Origin: Woeseiaceae bacterium
GTDB lineage: Bacteria > Pseudomonadota > Gammaproteobacteria > Steroidobacterales > Woeseiaceae
DNA length: 64,000 bases
Direction of reading: 5' to 3'
NCBI GenBank assembly: GCA_013043165.1
Contig: JABDOQ010000082.1
Span: 96,847-160,846 of the forward strand
In this document: positions 26,931 to 35,877 of the stretch, in pieces
How the letters are laid out: each line of letters opens with the position of its first letter
Numbering within the stretch: the stretch's first letter is position 1
Position numbers and translations under genes: made by a program
The notes under the pieces: generated by a model
What the model saw: only the letters and a program-made list of their open reading frames with translations
What the model was told of the DNA's origin: nothing
Databases searched by the model: none

Positions 26931-29408
26931 GTGGCGGAGAATCGCTGGAAAATCCACAAGTTTGGCGGCAGCAGCCTCGCTGATGCGGCCTGCTTCCGTC
27001 GCGTAGCCGGAATCGTGCTGAGCTACTCCGATGCACGCATCGGTGTGGTCGTCTCCGCCATGGGTGGCATGACCGATGCGTTGATCAACCTGGCGATACT
27101 TGCAGAGCAGGATGACGATCATTTCCTCGATCAATTGCACGCGATTGGCGAACGCTACGCGAAAACGGCGAGTGCGCTCGTGGACGGCGATCGACGCGTG
27201 TCTGTTCTGGATGCCTGGGGCCGGGACGCCGAAGACATAACCGACGTCCTGAAAGCAATTGCCCTGGTGAAATCAGCACCCAGGCGCAGTCGTGACGTAA
27301 TCGCGGGCTATGGCGAGATCTGGTCCGCACGGTTGCTGGCCGCCTGCCTTGAACAGGAAGCGCCCGAGCGGGGCGGAACCTGGATCGACGCACGCGACGT
27401 CGTAACCGTACACCAGACCGAACTGGGTCCTTCTGTCCTGTGGGAGGCATCACGAAAGAAATTTGCCGATGTAGTGCCCGAAAATTTCGCCGGCATCGCC
27501 GTGATTACCGGGTTTATCGCAACCGACGAAGACGGGCTGCAGACGACGCTCGGACGAAATGGCAGCGATTACTCGGCCGCCATTTTCGCGGCACTGAGTA
27601 ACGCCTCCGAACTCAGCATCTGGACCGACGTTGACGGCGTTATGAGTGCCGATCCGCGCCGTGTACCCGAGGCGCAGGTCATCGATGAGCTTACCTATAA
27701 CGAAGCGATGGAGCTGGCGTACTTTGGTGCCAATGTCATCCACCCCCAGACGCTCGGGCCCGCTATTGACAGCGACATTCCCGTCGTTATCCGCAGCAGC
27801 CACAATCCATCGCACCCGGGCAGCCGCATCGGCAAGCAGGCCGAGCGGGTTGAAAATATCAAAGGCATCACGGCGATCGGCGGGATGGCGCTCGTCAACC
27901 TCGAAGGCTCGGGGATGATCGGCGTACCGGGTACGGCGGATCGACTTTTTGCGGCGCTCAAGAATGCCGGTGTCTCGGTGACGTTGATATCGCAGGCCAG
28001 TTCGGAACACTCGATCTGCATCGCGGTGCCGGAGGATGTGGCAGAACGGGCAGGAAAAGTGATAACCGCAGCGTTCGCCGACGAACTTGAGAGCGGCCAG
28101 ATCCAGAGCGTAGAGGTTACAAAGGCGCAGAGTATTGTCGCCGTGGTTGGCGACGGCATGGCGGGCACGCCAGGCATTGCAGCGCGGTTTTTTGGCACGC
28201 TGGGGCGTGCCGGCATCAACATTCGCGCGATCGCGCAGGGTTCTTCAGAGCGCAATATTTCGGCCGTGGTCGATTCCGAAGATGCCACCAGGGCGCTGCG
28301 CGCGGCGCACTCCGGTTTTTACCTGTCTGCCAAAACGCTTTCAATCGGACTGATCGGCCCGGGCACGGTTGGCACGTCGCTACTGCGCCAGATCGAAAAG
28401 CAGGCGCAGCGGCTTCACGATGAATTCAACCTGGATCTTCGTGTCCGTGCTATTGCCCGCTCGCAAACGATGTTGCTTGGGGATCGTAGTATCGACCTGG
28501 CGCGATGGCAGCAAGACCTGGCTGAAAGCGGTGCCGCTTGTGATCTCGGCAAGCTGGAGGCACATATCAATCCGGATCACCTGCCGCACGCAGTCATCAT
28601 CGACTGCACGGCGAGCGAGCATATTGCCGGCCGGTATTCGGGCTGGCTGGAGCGCGGCATCCATATCATCACGCCAAATAAAAAAGCATTCAGCGGACCG
28701 TTCGAAAACTACGTCGCGCTGCGCGAGAGCGCTGCGCACGGCAACTCGCATTGTTTTTATGAGACGACCGTTGGTGCTGCCCTGCCAATTATCACGACGT
28801 TGCGAGACCTGATTGATACGGGTGATGAAGTACACCTGCTGCAGGGCATCTTCTCGGGGACGCTCGCGTATCTCTTCAACGTCTACGATGGCACGACGCC
28901 CTTTTCCGAAATCGTCCGTACCGCGCGCACCAGCGGCTACACTGAACCGGATCCCCGTGACGATTTGTCCGGCATGGACGTAGCCCGCAAGCTGACGATC
29001 CTGGCGCGGGAGCTCGGACAGACGATCGAGATAGGTGATTTTCCGGTGCAGAACCTCGTGCCGGAACAGCTGCGTGATTGCAGCCTGGAAGAGTTCCTCG
29101 ATCGCTTGCCCGAGGTTGATGCCGACATGAAAGCGCTCTATGAGACAGCGCAAGAGAAAGGTGAGAAACTGCGATACGTCGGCCGCCTCAGCGCTGACGG
29201 GACGGCTACGGTCGGGCTCGCTGCCGTCGGTTCCGATCATGCGTTCAGCAACATCAACCTCACCGACAACATTGTGCAATTCGAAACGGACCGTTATTCG
29301 GCGAACCCGCTTGTCGTTCAGGGACCCGGAGCAGGTCCGGAAGTGACGGCCGGCGGCGTATTCGGCGACCTGCTGCGCCTCGCGCAATACCTCAGCTCGG
29401 GAGCATGA
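26931..29408 (+). CDS. thrA: Bifunctional aspartokinase / homoserine dehydrogenase
   Basis: This enzyme carries out the first and third steps of threonine synthesis from aspartate. The 825 residues resemble E. coli ThrA in length. The kinase domain starts with WKIHKFGGSSLAD, two ACT-like regulatory segments follow in the middle (VNLEGSGMIGVPGTADRLFA; VAVVGDGMAGTPGIAARFF), and the dehydrogenase domain has the NAD-binding IGLIGPGTVGTSLL and the catalytic-region KKAFSGP and DPRDDLSGMDVARKL. Start is GTG at 26931. Threonine feedback control is expected from the family. Confidence 0.97.
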   Translation: MAENRWKIHKFGGSSLADAACFRRVAGIVLSYSDARIGVVVSAMGGMTDALINLAILAEQDDDHFLDQLHAIGERYAKTASALVDGDRRVSVLDAWGRDAEDITDVLKAIALVKSAPRRSRDVIAGYGEIWSARLLAACLEQEAPERGGTWIDARDVVTVHQTELGPSVLWEASRKKFADVVPENFAGIAVITGFIATDEDGLQTTLGRNGSDYSAAIFAALSNASELSIWTDVDGVMSADPRRVPEAQVIDELTYNEAMELAYFGANVIHPQTLGPAIDSDIPVVIRSSHNPSHPGSRIGKQAERVENIKGITAIGGMALVNLEGSGMIGVPGTADRLFAALKNAGVSVTLISQASSEHSICIAVPEDVAERAGKVITAAFADELESGQIQSVEVTKAQSIVAVVGDGMAGTPGIAARFFGTLGRAGINIRAIAQGSSERNISAVVDSEDATRALRAAHSGFYLSAKTLSIGLIGPGTVGTSLLRQIEKQAQRLHDEFNLDLRVRAIARSQTMLLGDRSIDLARWQQDLAESGAACDLGKLEAHINPDHLPHAVIIDCTASEHIAGRYSGWLERGIHIITPNKKAFSGPFENYVALRESAAHGNSHCFYETTVGAALPIITTLRDLIDTGDEVHLLQGIFSGTLAYLFNVYDGTTPFSEIVRTARTSGYTEPDPRDDLSGMDVARKLTILARELGQTIEIGDFPVQNLVPEQLRDCSLEEFLDRLPEVDADMKALYETAQEKGEKLRYVGRLSADGTATVGLAAVGSDHAFSNINLTDNIVQFETDRYSANPLVVQGPGAGPEVTAGGVFGDLLRLAQYLSSGA

Positions 29409-29409
29409 C

Positions 29410-30351
29410 GTGAGTGACACCATTACGGCATTTGCACCGGCATCGATCGGCAACGTCGCCGTCGGATTTGACATGTTGGGACTGGCACTGACGAATGTTG
29501 GCGACCGCGTTCAGGCACGCAAAATAGACGGCACGAATGTCACGCTCGCCGAGGTGCGCGGACTTGACGGTGAAATTCATCCCTATCTCTCGACCAACGT
29601 CCATGAGAACACAGCCTCGATCGCGGCCCAGGCCTTATGGAACGAGCACGGCGCTGCCTGCGGCGTCGAGCTGAAAGTCCACAAGGGTGTGCCGCTGCAG
29701 TCCGGTATGGGCAGTTCGGCCGCATCCGCAGTTGCAGCAGTCGTGGCCGTCAATGCCTTGCTCGAGGCACCGCTGCCCGCCGAGGCTTTGCTCGTTTACG
29801 CGCTGGAGGGTGAAAAATATGCGAGCGGTGGCCTGCACGCCGATAACGTGGCGCCCAGTTTGCTCGGCGGCCTGATCCTCTGCCCGCAGGTACTGCTGCC
29901 AGACGTTGTCAGGCTGCCGGTACCTGACGGGGTCAGCGCCGTGTTATTGCATCCGGACCTGCAGGTAAATACGGCCCATGCGCGCCGGCGCCTGGCGAAG
30001 AGTTACTCGATGGCGCAATGGCTGGAACAGCAAGGCCTGCTCGCCGGGTTTATCGCAGCCTGTGCCGCCAGTGATATCGATTTGATCAGGAAGACGCTGC
30101 GTGACGTCATCATAGAGCCGCAGCGATCTGCAGCCGTACCCTGTTTTGCGGCTGTCACCGAAGCCGCCAAGCGCGCCGGGGCGCTCGGCTGCAGCCTGTC
30201 CGGCAGCGGTCCGAGCATTTTTGCATTTTGTGCGGAAAGCGAAGCCCGAAACGTTGCGAGCGCGATGGAGCACGCCTGTCGACAGCAGGGTATCGGCTGC
30301 CAGTCTTGGGTTAGTCCGATGACGGCGCCAGGCGCGCGCGTCGAGGATTGA
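29410..30351 (+). CDS. thrB: Homoserine kinase
   Basis: A GHMP-family kinase that phosphorylates homoserine, the second-last step to threonine. The 313-residue protein has the ATP loop PLQSGMGSSAASAVAAVVA (about 97-115), the N-terminal FAPASIGNVAVGFDMLG and the C-terminal LSGSGPSIFAF. It starts with GTG two bases after the thrA stop and lies in the classic thrABC order. Confidence 0.96.
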   Translation: MSDTITAFAPASIGNVAVGFDMLGLALTNVGDRVQARKIDGTNVTLAEVRGLDGEIHPYLSTNVHENTASIAAQALWNEHGAACGVELKVHKGVPLQSGMGSSAASAVAAVVAVNALLEAPLPAEALLVYALEGEKYASGGLHADNVAPSLLGGLILCPQVLLPDVVRLPVPDGVSAVLLHPDLQVNTAHARRRLAKSYSMAQWLEQQGLLAGFIAACAASDIDLIRKTLRDVIIEPQRSAAVPCFAAVTEAAKRAGALGCSLSGSGPSIFAFCAESEARNVASAMEHACRQQGIGCQSWVSPMTAPGARVED

Positions 30352-30353
30352 GC

Positions 30354-31655
30354 ATGCAGTATTTCAGTACTCGCGGGGATGGTCCGGTCAGCCTCGATGA
30401 GGCATTGCAGAAGGGTATCGCGGACGACGGCGGGTTGTTTCTTCCGCAGCAGCTGCCTTTTTTTGAGGCCGGCGATTTTGACGACGCCGATTCCATACCG
30501 CAGGTCGCTGAACGTTTACTACGGCCGTTTTTCGTCGGCTCAGGCCTTGAAGACGCGCTTGAAGAAATACTCGCTGAAACCTTCAGTTTTCCGATTCCTT
30601 CAACCCCACTGCCGGCCGCCGGTCGTGCGCTGCTGTTGCTGGAGCTCTATCACGGCCCGACCGCGGCGTTCAAGGATGTGGGTGCCGGATTTCTCGCCGC
30701 CTGTTTATCGCGTCTCGAAAGTGACGAGGACTCGCCGCTAACGATTCTGGTGGCAACATCAGGCGATACCGGCGGCGCCGTTGCGGCGGCGTTCGACGCC
30801 CGACCCGGCATGCGGGTGGTGGTGCTGTTTCCGGACGGTCGAGTCTCCGACCGCCAGGCACATCAACTGTGTTGCTGGAGCGACAATGTAGTGTCTCTGA
30901 AAGTGCAGGGATCGTTCGATGACTGCCAGGCATTGGTCAAGGCAGCGATGGCGGACCCGCAATTGGCCGCTGCTCACCGTTTCAGTTCTGCAAACAGCAT
31001 CAACATTGGTCGGCTATTGCCGCAAAGTACCTATTATGCGGAGTCGAGCCTGCGACATTACCGGCGCACCGGCAACAAACCCGGGTTCATTATTCCAACG
31101 GGGAATCTTGGCAACGCTTTCGCCTGTATCATGGCGCGCGAGATGGGCCTGCCGATAGGCCCGGTCATTCTCGCGACAAATGCGAACCGTACCATCGCGG
31201 ATTACTTTGAAACGCTGCAGTGGCTCCCGCGCGCGAGCCTGCAGACGCTGGCGTCTGCGATGGACGTGGGTGACCCGAGCAATATGGAACGGCTGCGCAA
31301 GCTGGTGGGCGAAGCGGACGTGCTCCGCGAGCGGCTCGGCGTACTGTCGGTCAGCGATGCCGAAATCGAGACGGCGATCCGTCAGGACTACAGTGAGTTC
31401 GGATTCGCAACCTGCCCGCACACGGCGACGGCAACCCACACCTGGCGTCATCTTGATGACGAAGTGGCGAGCGCGCACGACTGGATCCTGGTTGGCACGG
31501 CACATCCGGCCAAGTTCGAGACGATTGTAGAACCCATCATTGGTGAAATCGTGCCGCTGCCTCCGGAGCTGGCGGAAATACTGGCGAGGCCCGCACATTC
31601 GATCACAATTGAAGCGGATCTCAAGTCGCTTGCCACTGCCATTGGCGGCGCTTAG
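30354..31655 (+). CDS. thrC: Threonine synthase
   Basis: A PLP enzyme converting phosphohomoserine to threonine. The PLP lysine lies in ELYHGPTAAFKDVGAGF, the phosphate-binding loop in ATSGDTGGAVAAAF, and the N-terminus is MQYFSTRGDGPVSLDEAL. The start is the ATG at 30354, two codons after the track start, which lies in the thrB stop. Last gene of the operon, 433 residues. Confidence 0.97.
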   Translation: MQYFSTRGDGPVSLDEALQKGIADDGGLFLPQQLPFFEAGDFDDADSIPQVAERLLRPFFVGSGLEDALEEILAETFSFPIPSTPLPAAGRALLLLELYHGPTAAFKDVGAGFLAACLSRLESDEDSPLTILVATSGDTGGAVAAAFDARPGMRVVVLFPDGRVSDRQAHQLCCWSDNVVSLKVQGSFDDCQALVKAAMADPQLAAAHRFSSANSINIGRLLPQSTYYAESSLRHYRRTGNKPGFIIPTGNLGNAFACIMAREMGLPIGPVILATNANRTIADYFETLQWLPRASLQTLASAMDVGDPSNMERLRKLVGEADVLRERLGVLSVSDAEIETAIRQDYSEFGFATCPHTATATHTWRHLDDEVASAHDWILVGTAHPAKFETIVEPIIGEIVPLPPELAEILARPAHSITIEADLKSLATAIGGA

Positions 31656-31685
31656 GATAATTGCTGGGAAGAGATCTCCAACTTG

Positions 31686-32267
31686 ATGCCGGAATTCCTA
31701 CAACTCGAATCAAGGCCCTGGCTGCTACCGGCACTCGCCGTGCTGTTACTGCTGTTGGCCTGGCTGCTTTACCGGTTTGTTCGTAGCAGACGCAATTCGT
31801 TGCGGCAGGCGTTCAAGGAAATCAGTTTTGAGCGCATTGAGGGCCTTATCATCCCCAGCGCAGATGAGGGTGAAATTCAGATCGATCAACTGCTGCTGAC
31901 CTCGAAGGGTCTTTTGATCGTCGATATCAAAGACGTGCAGGGCACCGTTTTCGGCAGCGACAAGATGCAGGACTGGGCCGTTATCAGTGACGAGCGCCGC
32001 TACACCTTCTCGAATCCACAGCCCATGCTTTACGATCGCATAGCTGCCGTGCGACAGGTCGTCCGCCAGGTTCCAGTCGCGGGGCGAATACTTTTTCTCG
32101 ACGGTGCTGAATTCACCAAGGGCATCCCCGGACTCGTTTGCACGCTCAATGATCTCGTCGAAGAGTTTGGCGAGCCCGACAAGAAGGCGGCCAAGTTCAA
32201 AATCGAGGCTTTCCGGCCACACTGGGAGCTCATTCAAGAGGCGGCGATAAGCTCCACCAGCCGCTAG
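31686..32267 (+). CDS. Membrane-anchored NERD-domain protein
   Basis: The 193-residue product has one N-terminal membrane helix (WLLPALAVLLLLLAWLLYRFV, about 10-30) and then a domain resembling the nuclease-related NERD fold: IDQLLLTSKGLLIVDIKDVQGTVFGS, with a DIK that fits the D/E-x-K nuclease core, and later GRILFLDGAEFTKG. NERD domains are often predicted nucleases without shown activity. The ATG at 31686 is preferred to the TTG one codon earlier. It lies 30 bases after thrC and may be read with it. Confidence 0.7.
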   Translation: MPEFLQLESRPWLLPALAVLLLLLAWLLYRFVRSRRNSLRQAFKEISFERIEGLIIPSADEGEIQIDQLLLTSKGLLIVDIKDVQGTVFGSDKMQDWAVISDERRYTFSNPQPMLYDRIAAVRQVVRQVPVAGRILFLDGAEFTKGIPGLVCTLNDLVEEFGEPDKKAAKFKIEAFRPHWELIQEAAISSTSR

Positions 32268-33064
32268 CTATCCGGTAAACCGAAAAACCGAATCGCATTG
32301 CGCGTCGTTATTCTGGCCACGTGGTCGATGCTCTGGCCGCGCGCTTCGGCAACGGTCTTCAGCACTTCCGGCAGATAGCCCGGCTCGTTGCGGCGGGTCC
32401 CGGGTTTGGGCCGGATGGTTCGCGGCAGCAGGTACGGTGCGTCGGTTTCCAGCAGCAGCCGATCGTCAGGGATGACGGGGACAATATCGTGCAAATGCTG
32501 ACCGCGCCGCTCATCGCAGATCCAGCCGGTGATGCCAACGTACAGTCCCATAGCAACGTATTCGTGCAGCGACTCGCCTTCGCCCGTAAAGCAATGTGCA
32601 ACAGCCCTCGACAGGTCGGGCATGGCCGGTTCGAGCACCTCAATGAAATCGTCGTGTGCGTCACGTTGATGCAGGAAGACCGGCAGACCGCAGTCCATAG
32701 CGATTTCGAGCTGTCGGCGGAACGCGTCGAGCTGCGCCTCGCGCGGTGAGAAATTTCGATAGTAGTCAAGTCCGCATTCGCCGACGGCCACGACGGCATC
32801 TTTCTTGACCAGTTTGCGGATCAGGGCATCGCTTTGCTCGCTGTAGTCGGAAGCATGGTGCGGGTGTACACCTGCCGTCGAATACAGGATGCCGGGTCTC
32901 GACTCGGCGAGCGCGGCGGCTTTGACGTTGCTGTCGTCGCTGCTGCCGGTCACGATTATCCTGGCGACGCCGGCGTCGGCTGCACGCTGCAGAATTGCGT
33001 CCCGATCTTCATCGAAGCTGTCATGCGCAAGGTTCGCGCCAATATCTATCAGGGAGTAGCTCAT
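32264..33064 (-). CDS. TatD-family metal-dependent hydrolase / DNase
   Basis: A TIM-barrel hydrolase of about 266 residues with the TatD metal-ligand pattern: GVHPHHA, AVGECGLDYYR, LHQRDAH, AHCFTGEG and ETDAPYL. The N-terminal metal motif normally HxH is here DIGANLAHDSF, as in TatD proper, which has N-L rather than H-x-H in many members. Family members act as 3'-5' exonucleases or D-aminoacyl-tRNA deacylase-like hydrolases. It lies 14 bases downstream of the ABC permease, probably in one transcript. The stop overlaps the convergent NERD gene. Confidence 0.92.
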   Translation of the reverse strand: MSYSLIDIGANLAHDSFDEDRDAILQRAADAGVARIIVTGSSDDSNVKAAALAESRPGILYSTAGVHPHHASDYSEQSDALIRKLVKKDAVVAVGECGLDYYRNFSPREAQLDAFRRQLEIAMDCGLPVFLHQRDAHDDFIEVLEPAMPDLSRAVAHCFTGEGESLHEYVAMGLYVGITGWICDERRGQHLHDIVPVIPDDRLLLETDAPYLLPRTIRPKPGTRRNEPGYLPEVLKTVAEARGQSIDHVARITTRNAIRFFGLPDS

Positions 33065-33078
33065 ATCATTTCAACCGC

Positions 33079-34101
33079 CTAGTACTGACCCCATCGAAAC
33101 ACCCTGGCGCCGATGCCGATGAAAACCGCGCTCAACGCCGTGAGCGCAAGCAGGCTCGGCGCTACGTCACCGAGCGTTGCGCCATCCAGCATCACCGAGC
33201 GCGCGGCATCAAGGACGTGCGTCAAAGGAAAAATCCTGGCCAGGTTCTGCACGAACGAACCCGCACCTTCCAGTGAGAACCAGACACCCGACAATAACAT
33301 CATCGGCCAGTTGACCATGTTCAACAACCCGCCGGCGAGTTCTTCGCTCGTGACCCGTGCAGAAATGATGAGGCCCAGCGACACCATCGAAATTGCGCCG
33401 ACAATTGCAACCAGGAACAGTGTGAAATAACTGCCCTCCATTCGTGTGTCGAGAATCATGTGAGTTGCGGTGAAGACAATCACGGTAATACATGTGATCA
33501 GGACCATGCGCGATGCGACCTGCGCCGAGATAAACTCGAATGATGTGAGCGGCGTTGCACGCAGCCGTTTCAGGAAACCGTTCTTGCGGTAGCGAACGAC
33601 TACGTAGCCAACCCCGAACATGCAGCTGAACATCATGTTCATGCCGAGGATGCCCGGCAGTACCCAGTCGGCGTAGCGAATCGCTGCACCCGTAATTTGT
33701 TCCTTTTCTATCGTTGCTGTTGCCAGTGCATCGGACTGCAGCAACGCCAGCTCGGCAAAGTAGCCTTTGGATGAATCGGGGTTAACCCAGTAGCGGGGCG
33801 CATCGCCAAACTCAACGAGCAGATCGAGCTGATGTCGCGAAACTTTTCGCAACGCATCGTCTTTATCCCGGGTTGGCACGAAACGCATGTAGCGTGTGTC
33901 AAGAAACGGATGCTGTTCGGTTACGATGACGTCGCTGTCCTGGAGTACACCGACCGTGTAGGCATTGCGGTCGCCACCCAACGCGAACGACAGGCCAAAT
34001 ATCAGCACTACGGGCAACAACATGTTCCAGGCGAACGAGGCTTTGTCACGAAGAAATTCTCGATTGCGGCCCTGGAAAATTGCGTAGATACGTCTGAACA
34101 T
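33079..34101 (-). CDS. ABC-2 type transporter permease
   Basis: A 340-residue integral membrane subunit with one N-terminal helix (MLLPVVLIFGLSFALG), a large extracytoplasmic domain of about 130 residues, and five C-terminal helices ending before a short tail, the layout of the ABC-2 / DrrB-YhhJ type exporters. The C-terminal signature region PMMLLSGVWFSLEGAG is present. It lies four bases downstream of its ATPase gene. The exported substrate is unknown. Confidence 0.9.
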   Translation of the reverse strand: MFRRIYAIFQGRNREFLRDKASFAWNMLLPVVLIFGLSFALGGDRNAYTVGVLQDSDVIVTEQHPFLDTRYMRFVPTRDKDDALRKVSRHQLDLLVEFGDAPRYWVNPDSSKGYFAELALLQSDALATATIEKEQITGAAIRYADWVLPGILGMNMMFSCMFGVGYVVVRYRKNGFLKRLRATPLTSFEFISAQVASRMVLITCITVIVFTATHMILDTRMEGSYFTLFLVAIVGAISMVSLGLIISARVTSEELAGGLLNMVNWPMMLLSGVWFSLEGAGSFVQNLARIFPLTHVLDAARSVMLDGATLGDVAPSLLALTALSAVFIGIGARVFRWGQY

Positions 34102-34105
34102 TGTC

Positions 34106-34990
34106 TCAGGCCCGCAGTGAATGGCCGGTCAGGTCAAGAAACAGGTCTTCAAGATTGGGCTGTCGGATTTTGATGTGGTTCAGGTTTGTAACGTGCGGTG
34201 AGAGCTGCTGAAGGCTGGAACCGACGTCGCTTGTCACGACTTCGACGATGCCCAGTTTCTCGTGCACGGTGTGTTCTATCTGTCCCAGGTCGTCGGTCAG
34301 GTCGCTGATCGGCAGTTCGATGATTAGCCCCTGGTAGCGCTGGCGCAGCAGCTCATTCGGCGACCCCTGTGCAATGATTTCGCCGGCGTCCATGATTGCG
34401 ATGTCGTCGCAAAGCACCTGTGCTTCGTCCATGTAATGGGTTGTTAATACGATCGATGCACCTTCTGCACGGATGCTTTGCACGAGGTCCCAAAAATTTC
34501 GGCGGGCCTGTGGATCGAGCCCGGTGGTCGGTTCATCGAGAAAAACAAGGCGCGGCCGGTTTACCAGCGCGACGGCCAGAAGCAGGCGTTGGCGTTGACC
34601 ACCGGAGAGCTTTCGATTATCCCGATCCAGCAAGTCGCCCAGTGAGCATTGCTCGATAATATGGTCCAGGTCCGCCTTGCGATCGTACAGTGCCCGGAAC
34701 ATCTGGATGGTTTCGCGGACCGTGAGGAAATCCTGCAATGCCGTGTTCTGGAACTGAATACCGGCTTCCTGGCGAAACCGGGTACCGGCCGGCTCACCGT
34801 AGTAGCAGACCGCTCCCGAAGTGGCCGATATCACGCCTTCTATGATTTCCACCGTGGTCGTTTTGCCAGCGCCATTGGGTCCCAGCAGCCCGAAACAGAC
34901 CCCCTCGGCGACGGAAAAGCTGACGCCATTGACGGCGATTACACCAGGGTATTCCTTGACCAGATCACGGGCTTCGAGGACGGTTGTCAT
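34106..34990 (-). CDS. ABC transporter ATP-binding protein (drug/export type)
   Basis: The ATPase partner of the adjacent ABC-2 permease. Walker A is GPNGAGKTTTVE, the signature is LSGGQRQRL, Walker B is RLVFLDEPTTGLD and the H-loop is VLTTHYMDEAQ. A C-terminal domain of about 85 residues follows, as in DrrA/CcmA-like exporters. The ATG encoding MTTVLEARDLVKEYPG (34990) is chosen; the track adds 15 residues that are not conserved. It is first in the operon with the permease and tatD, and divergent from the VNG-repeat gene. Confidence 0.94.
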   Translation of the reverse strand: MTTVLEARDLVKEYPGVIAVNGVSFSVAEGVCFGLLGPNGAGKTTTVEIIEGVISATSGAVCYYGEPAGTRFRQEAGIQFQNTALQDFLTVRETIQMFRALYDRKADLDHIIEQCSLGDLLDRDNRKLSGGQRQRLLLAVALVNRPRLVFLDEPTTGLDPQARRNFWDLVQSIRAEGASIVLTTHYMDEAQVLCDDIAIMDAGEIIAQGSPNELLRQRYQGLIIELPISDLTDDLGQIEHTVHEKLGIVEVVTSDVGSSLQQLSPHVTNLNHIKIRQPNLEDLFLDLTGHSLRA

Positions 34991-35090
34991 CGCGGCCAAG
35001 AGTACCGGACGCAGGCGTGGGCAGCCACCTTGCAACCAAACGGCGATTTGCGGTATCTAATTGACAAGAACGGAAATAAGGGTCCGGAAA

Positions 35091-35816
35091 ATGTCCAGAA
35101 CTGTCACAAAAACGACTTTTACAATCGCTTTGTTGCTCATGCTAATGGCGGTCCCGGCACTGGGAGCCACGGTCAACAAGAGCATCAAGATCGAAGCCAA
35201 TAGTGAAGCGGGCGGCGCGACATCGGTAAACGGCAGTATTTCCATTGGTGAGCGCGCCGTTGTAACGGGTAACGTCAAGACGGTCAACGGCACCATTCGA
35301 GTCGACACCGGTGCGTCGATCGAAGCAGCGTCGACGGTGAATGGAAGCGTCAGGCTTGCCGCCGGCGTGCAGAGCGAAAGCCTGAACACGGTAAACGGCT
35401 CGATCAAGGTCGGTGAAAACGCGGCCGTCGATGGCGAGATTCAGGCCGTCAACGGGCGCATCACTGTCGACAGCGGCAGCACCGTTGCGAACGACGTTAG
35501 CAACGTGAATGGGCAGATTGAGCTTGTTGGCACCGAAGTCGGCGGGAACCTCAAAACAGTCAATGGTGACATCACACTCGAACAGGAATCCGTTGTCAAA
35601 GGCGACCTTTTTGTTGAGAAAAACAGCGGTTGGGGCTGGGGCAAGTCCAGGAGCCGCAAGCCACGCATCATCATCGGCCCCGGTTCGCGTGTCGAAGGCA
35701 AGATCATTCTCAAGCGCGAGGTCGAGCTATTCATTAGCGATACCGCCGAGGTGGGTGGTGTCGAGGGTGAAATGAGTATGGATGATGCCGTTCGTTTCAG
35801 TGGAGATCGTCCATAA
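35091..35816 (+). CDS. Exported VNG-repeat beta-solenoid protein, unknown function
   Basis: A 241-residue exported protein. The start is the ATG at 35091, giving MSRTVTKTTF and a signal peptide ending near VPALGA. The mature part contains seven VNG units (SVNGSI, TVNGTI, TVNGSV, TVNGSI, AVNGRI, NVNGQI, TVNGDI) about 20 residues apart, separated by short GA/VxG turns, suggesting a right-handed beta-helix like polymer-forming bactofilins or DUF4097-type repeats. A tryptophan/glycine-rich insert (SGWGWGKSRSRK) breaks the series, and the end (RVEGKIILKREVELFISDTA) resembles bactofilin strands. Function is not known. Confidence 0.72.
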   Translation: MSRTVTKTTFTIALLLMLMAVPALGATVNKSIKIEANSEAGGATSVNGSISIGERAVVTGNVKTVNGTIRVDTGASIEAASTVNGSVRLAAGVQSESLNTVNGSIKVGENAAVDGEIQAVNGRITVDSGSTVANDVSNVNGQIELVGTEVGGNLKTVNGDITLEQESVVKGDLFVEKNSGWGWGKSRSRKPRIIIGPGSRVEGKIILKREVELFISDTAEVGGVEGEMSMDDAVRFSGDRP

Positions 35817-35877
35817 GGCCAGCCCATAGCTTCAGGCCCGTAGATGCATTGCGTGACAATTCAGTAGAATAGGCGCT

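Noticed and set aside
28380-29474. 364-residue minus-strand ORF in the thrA 3' end
   Set aside because: Antisense to the homoserine dehydrogenase domain; no motif and no ribosome site.
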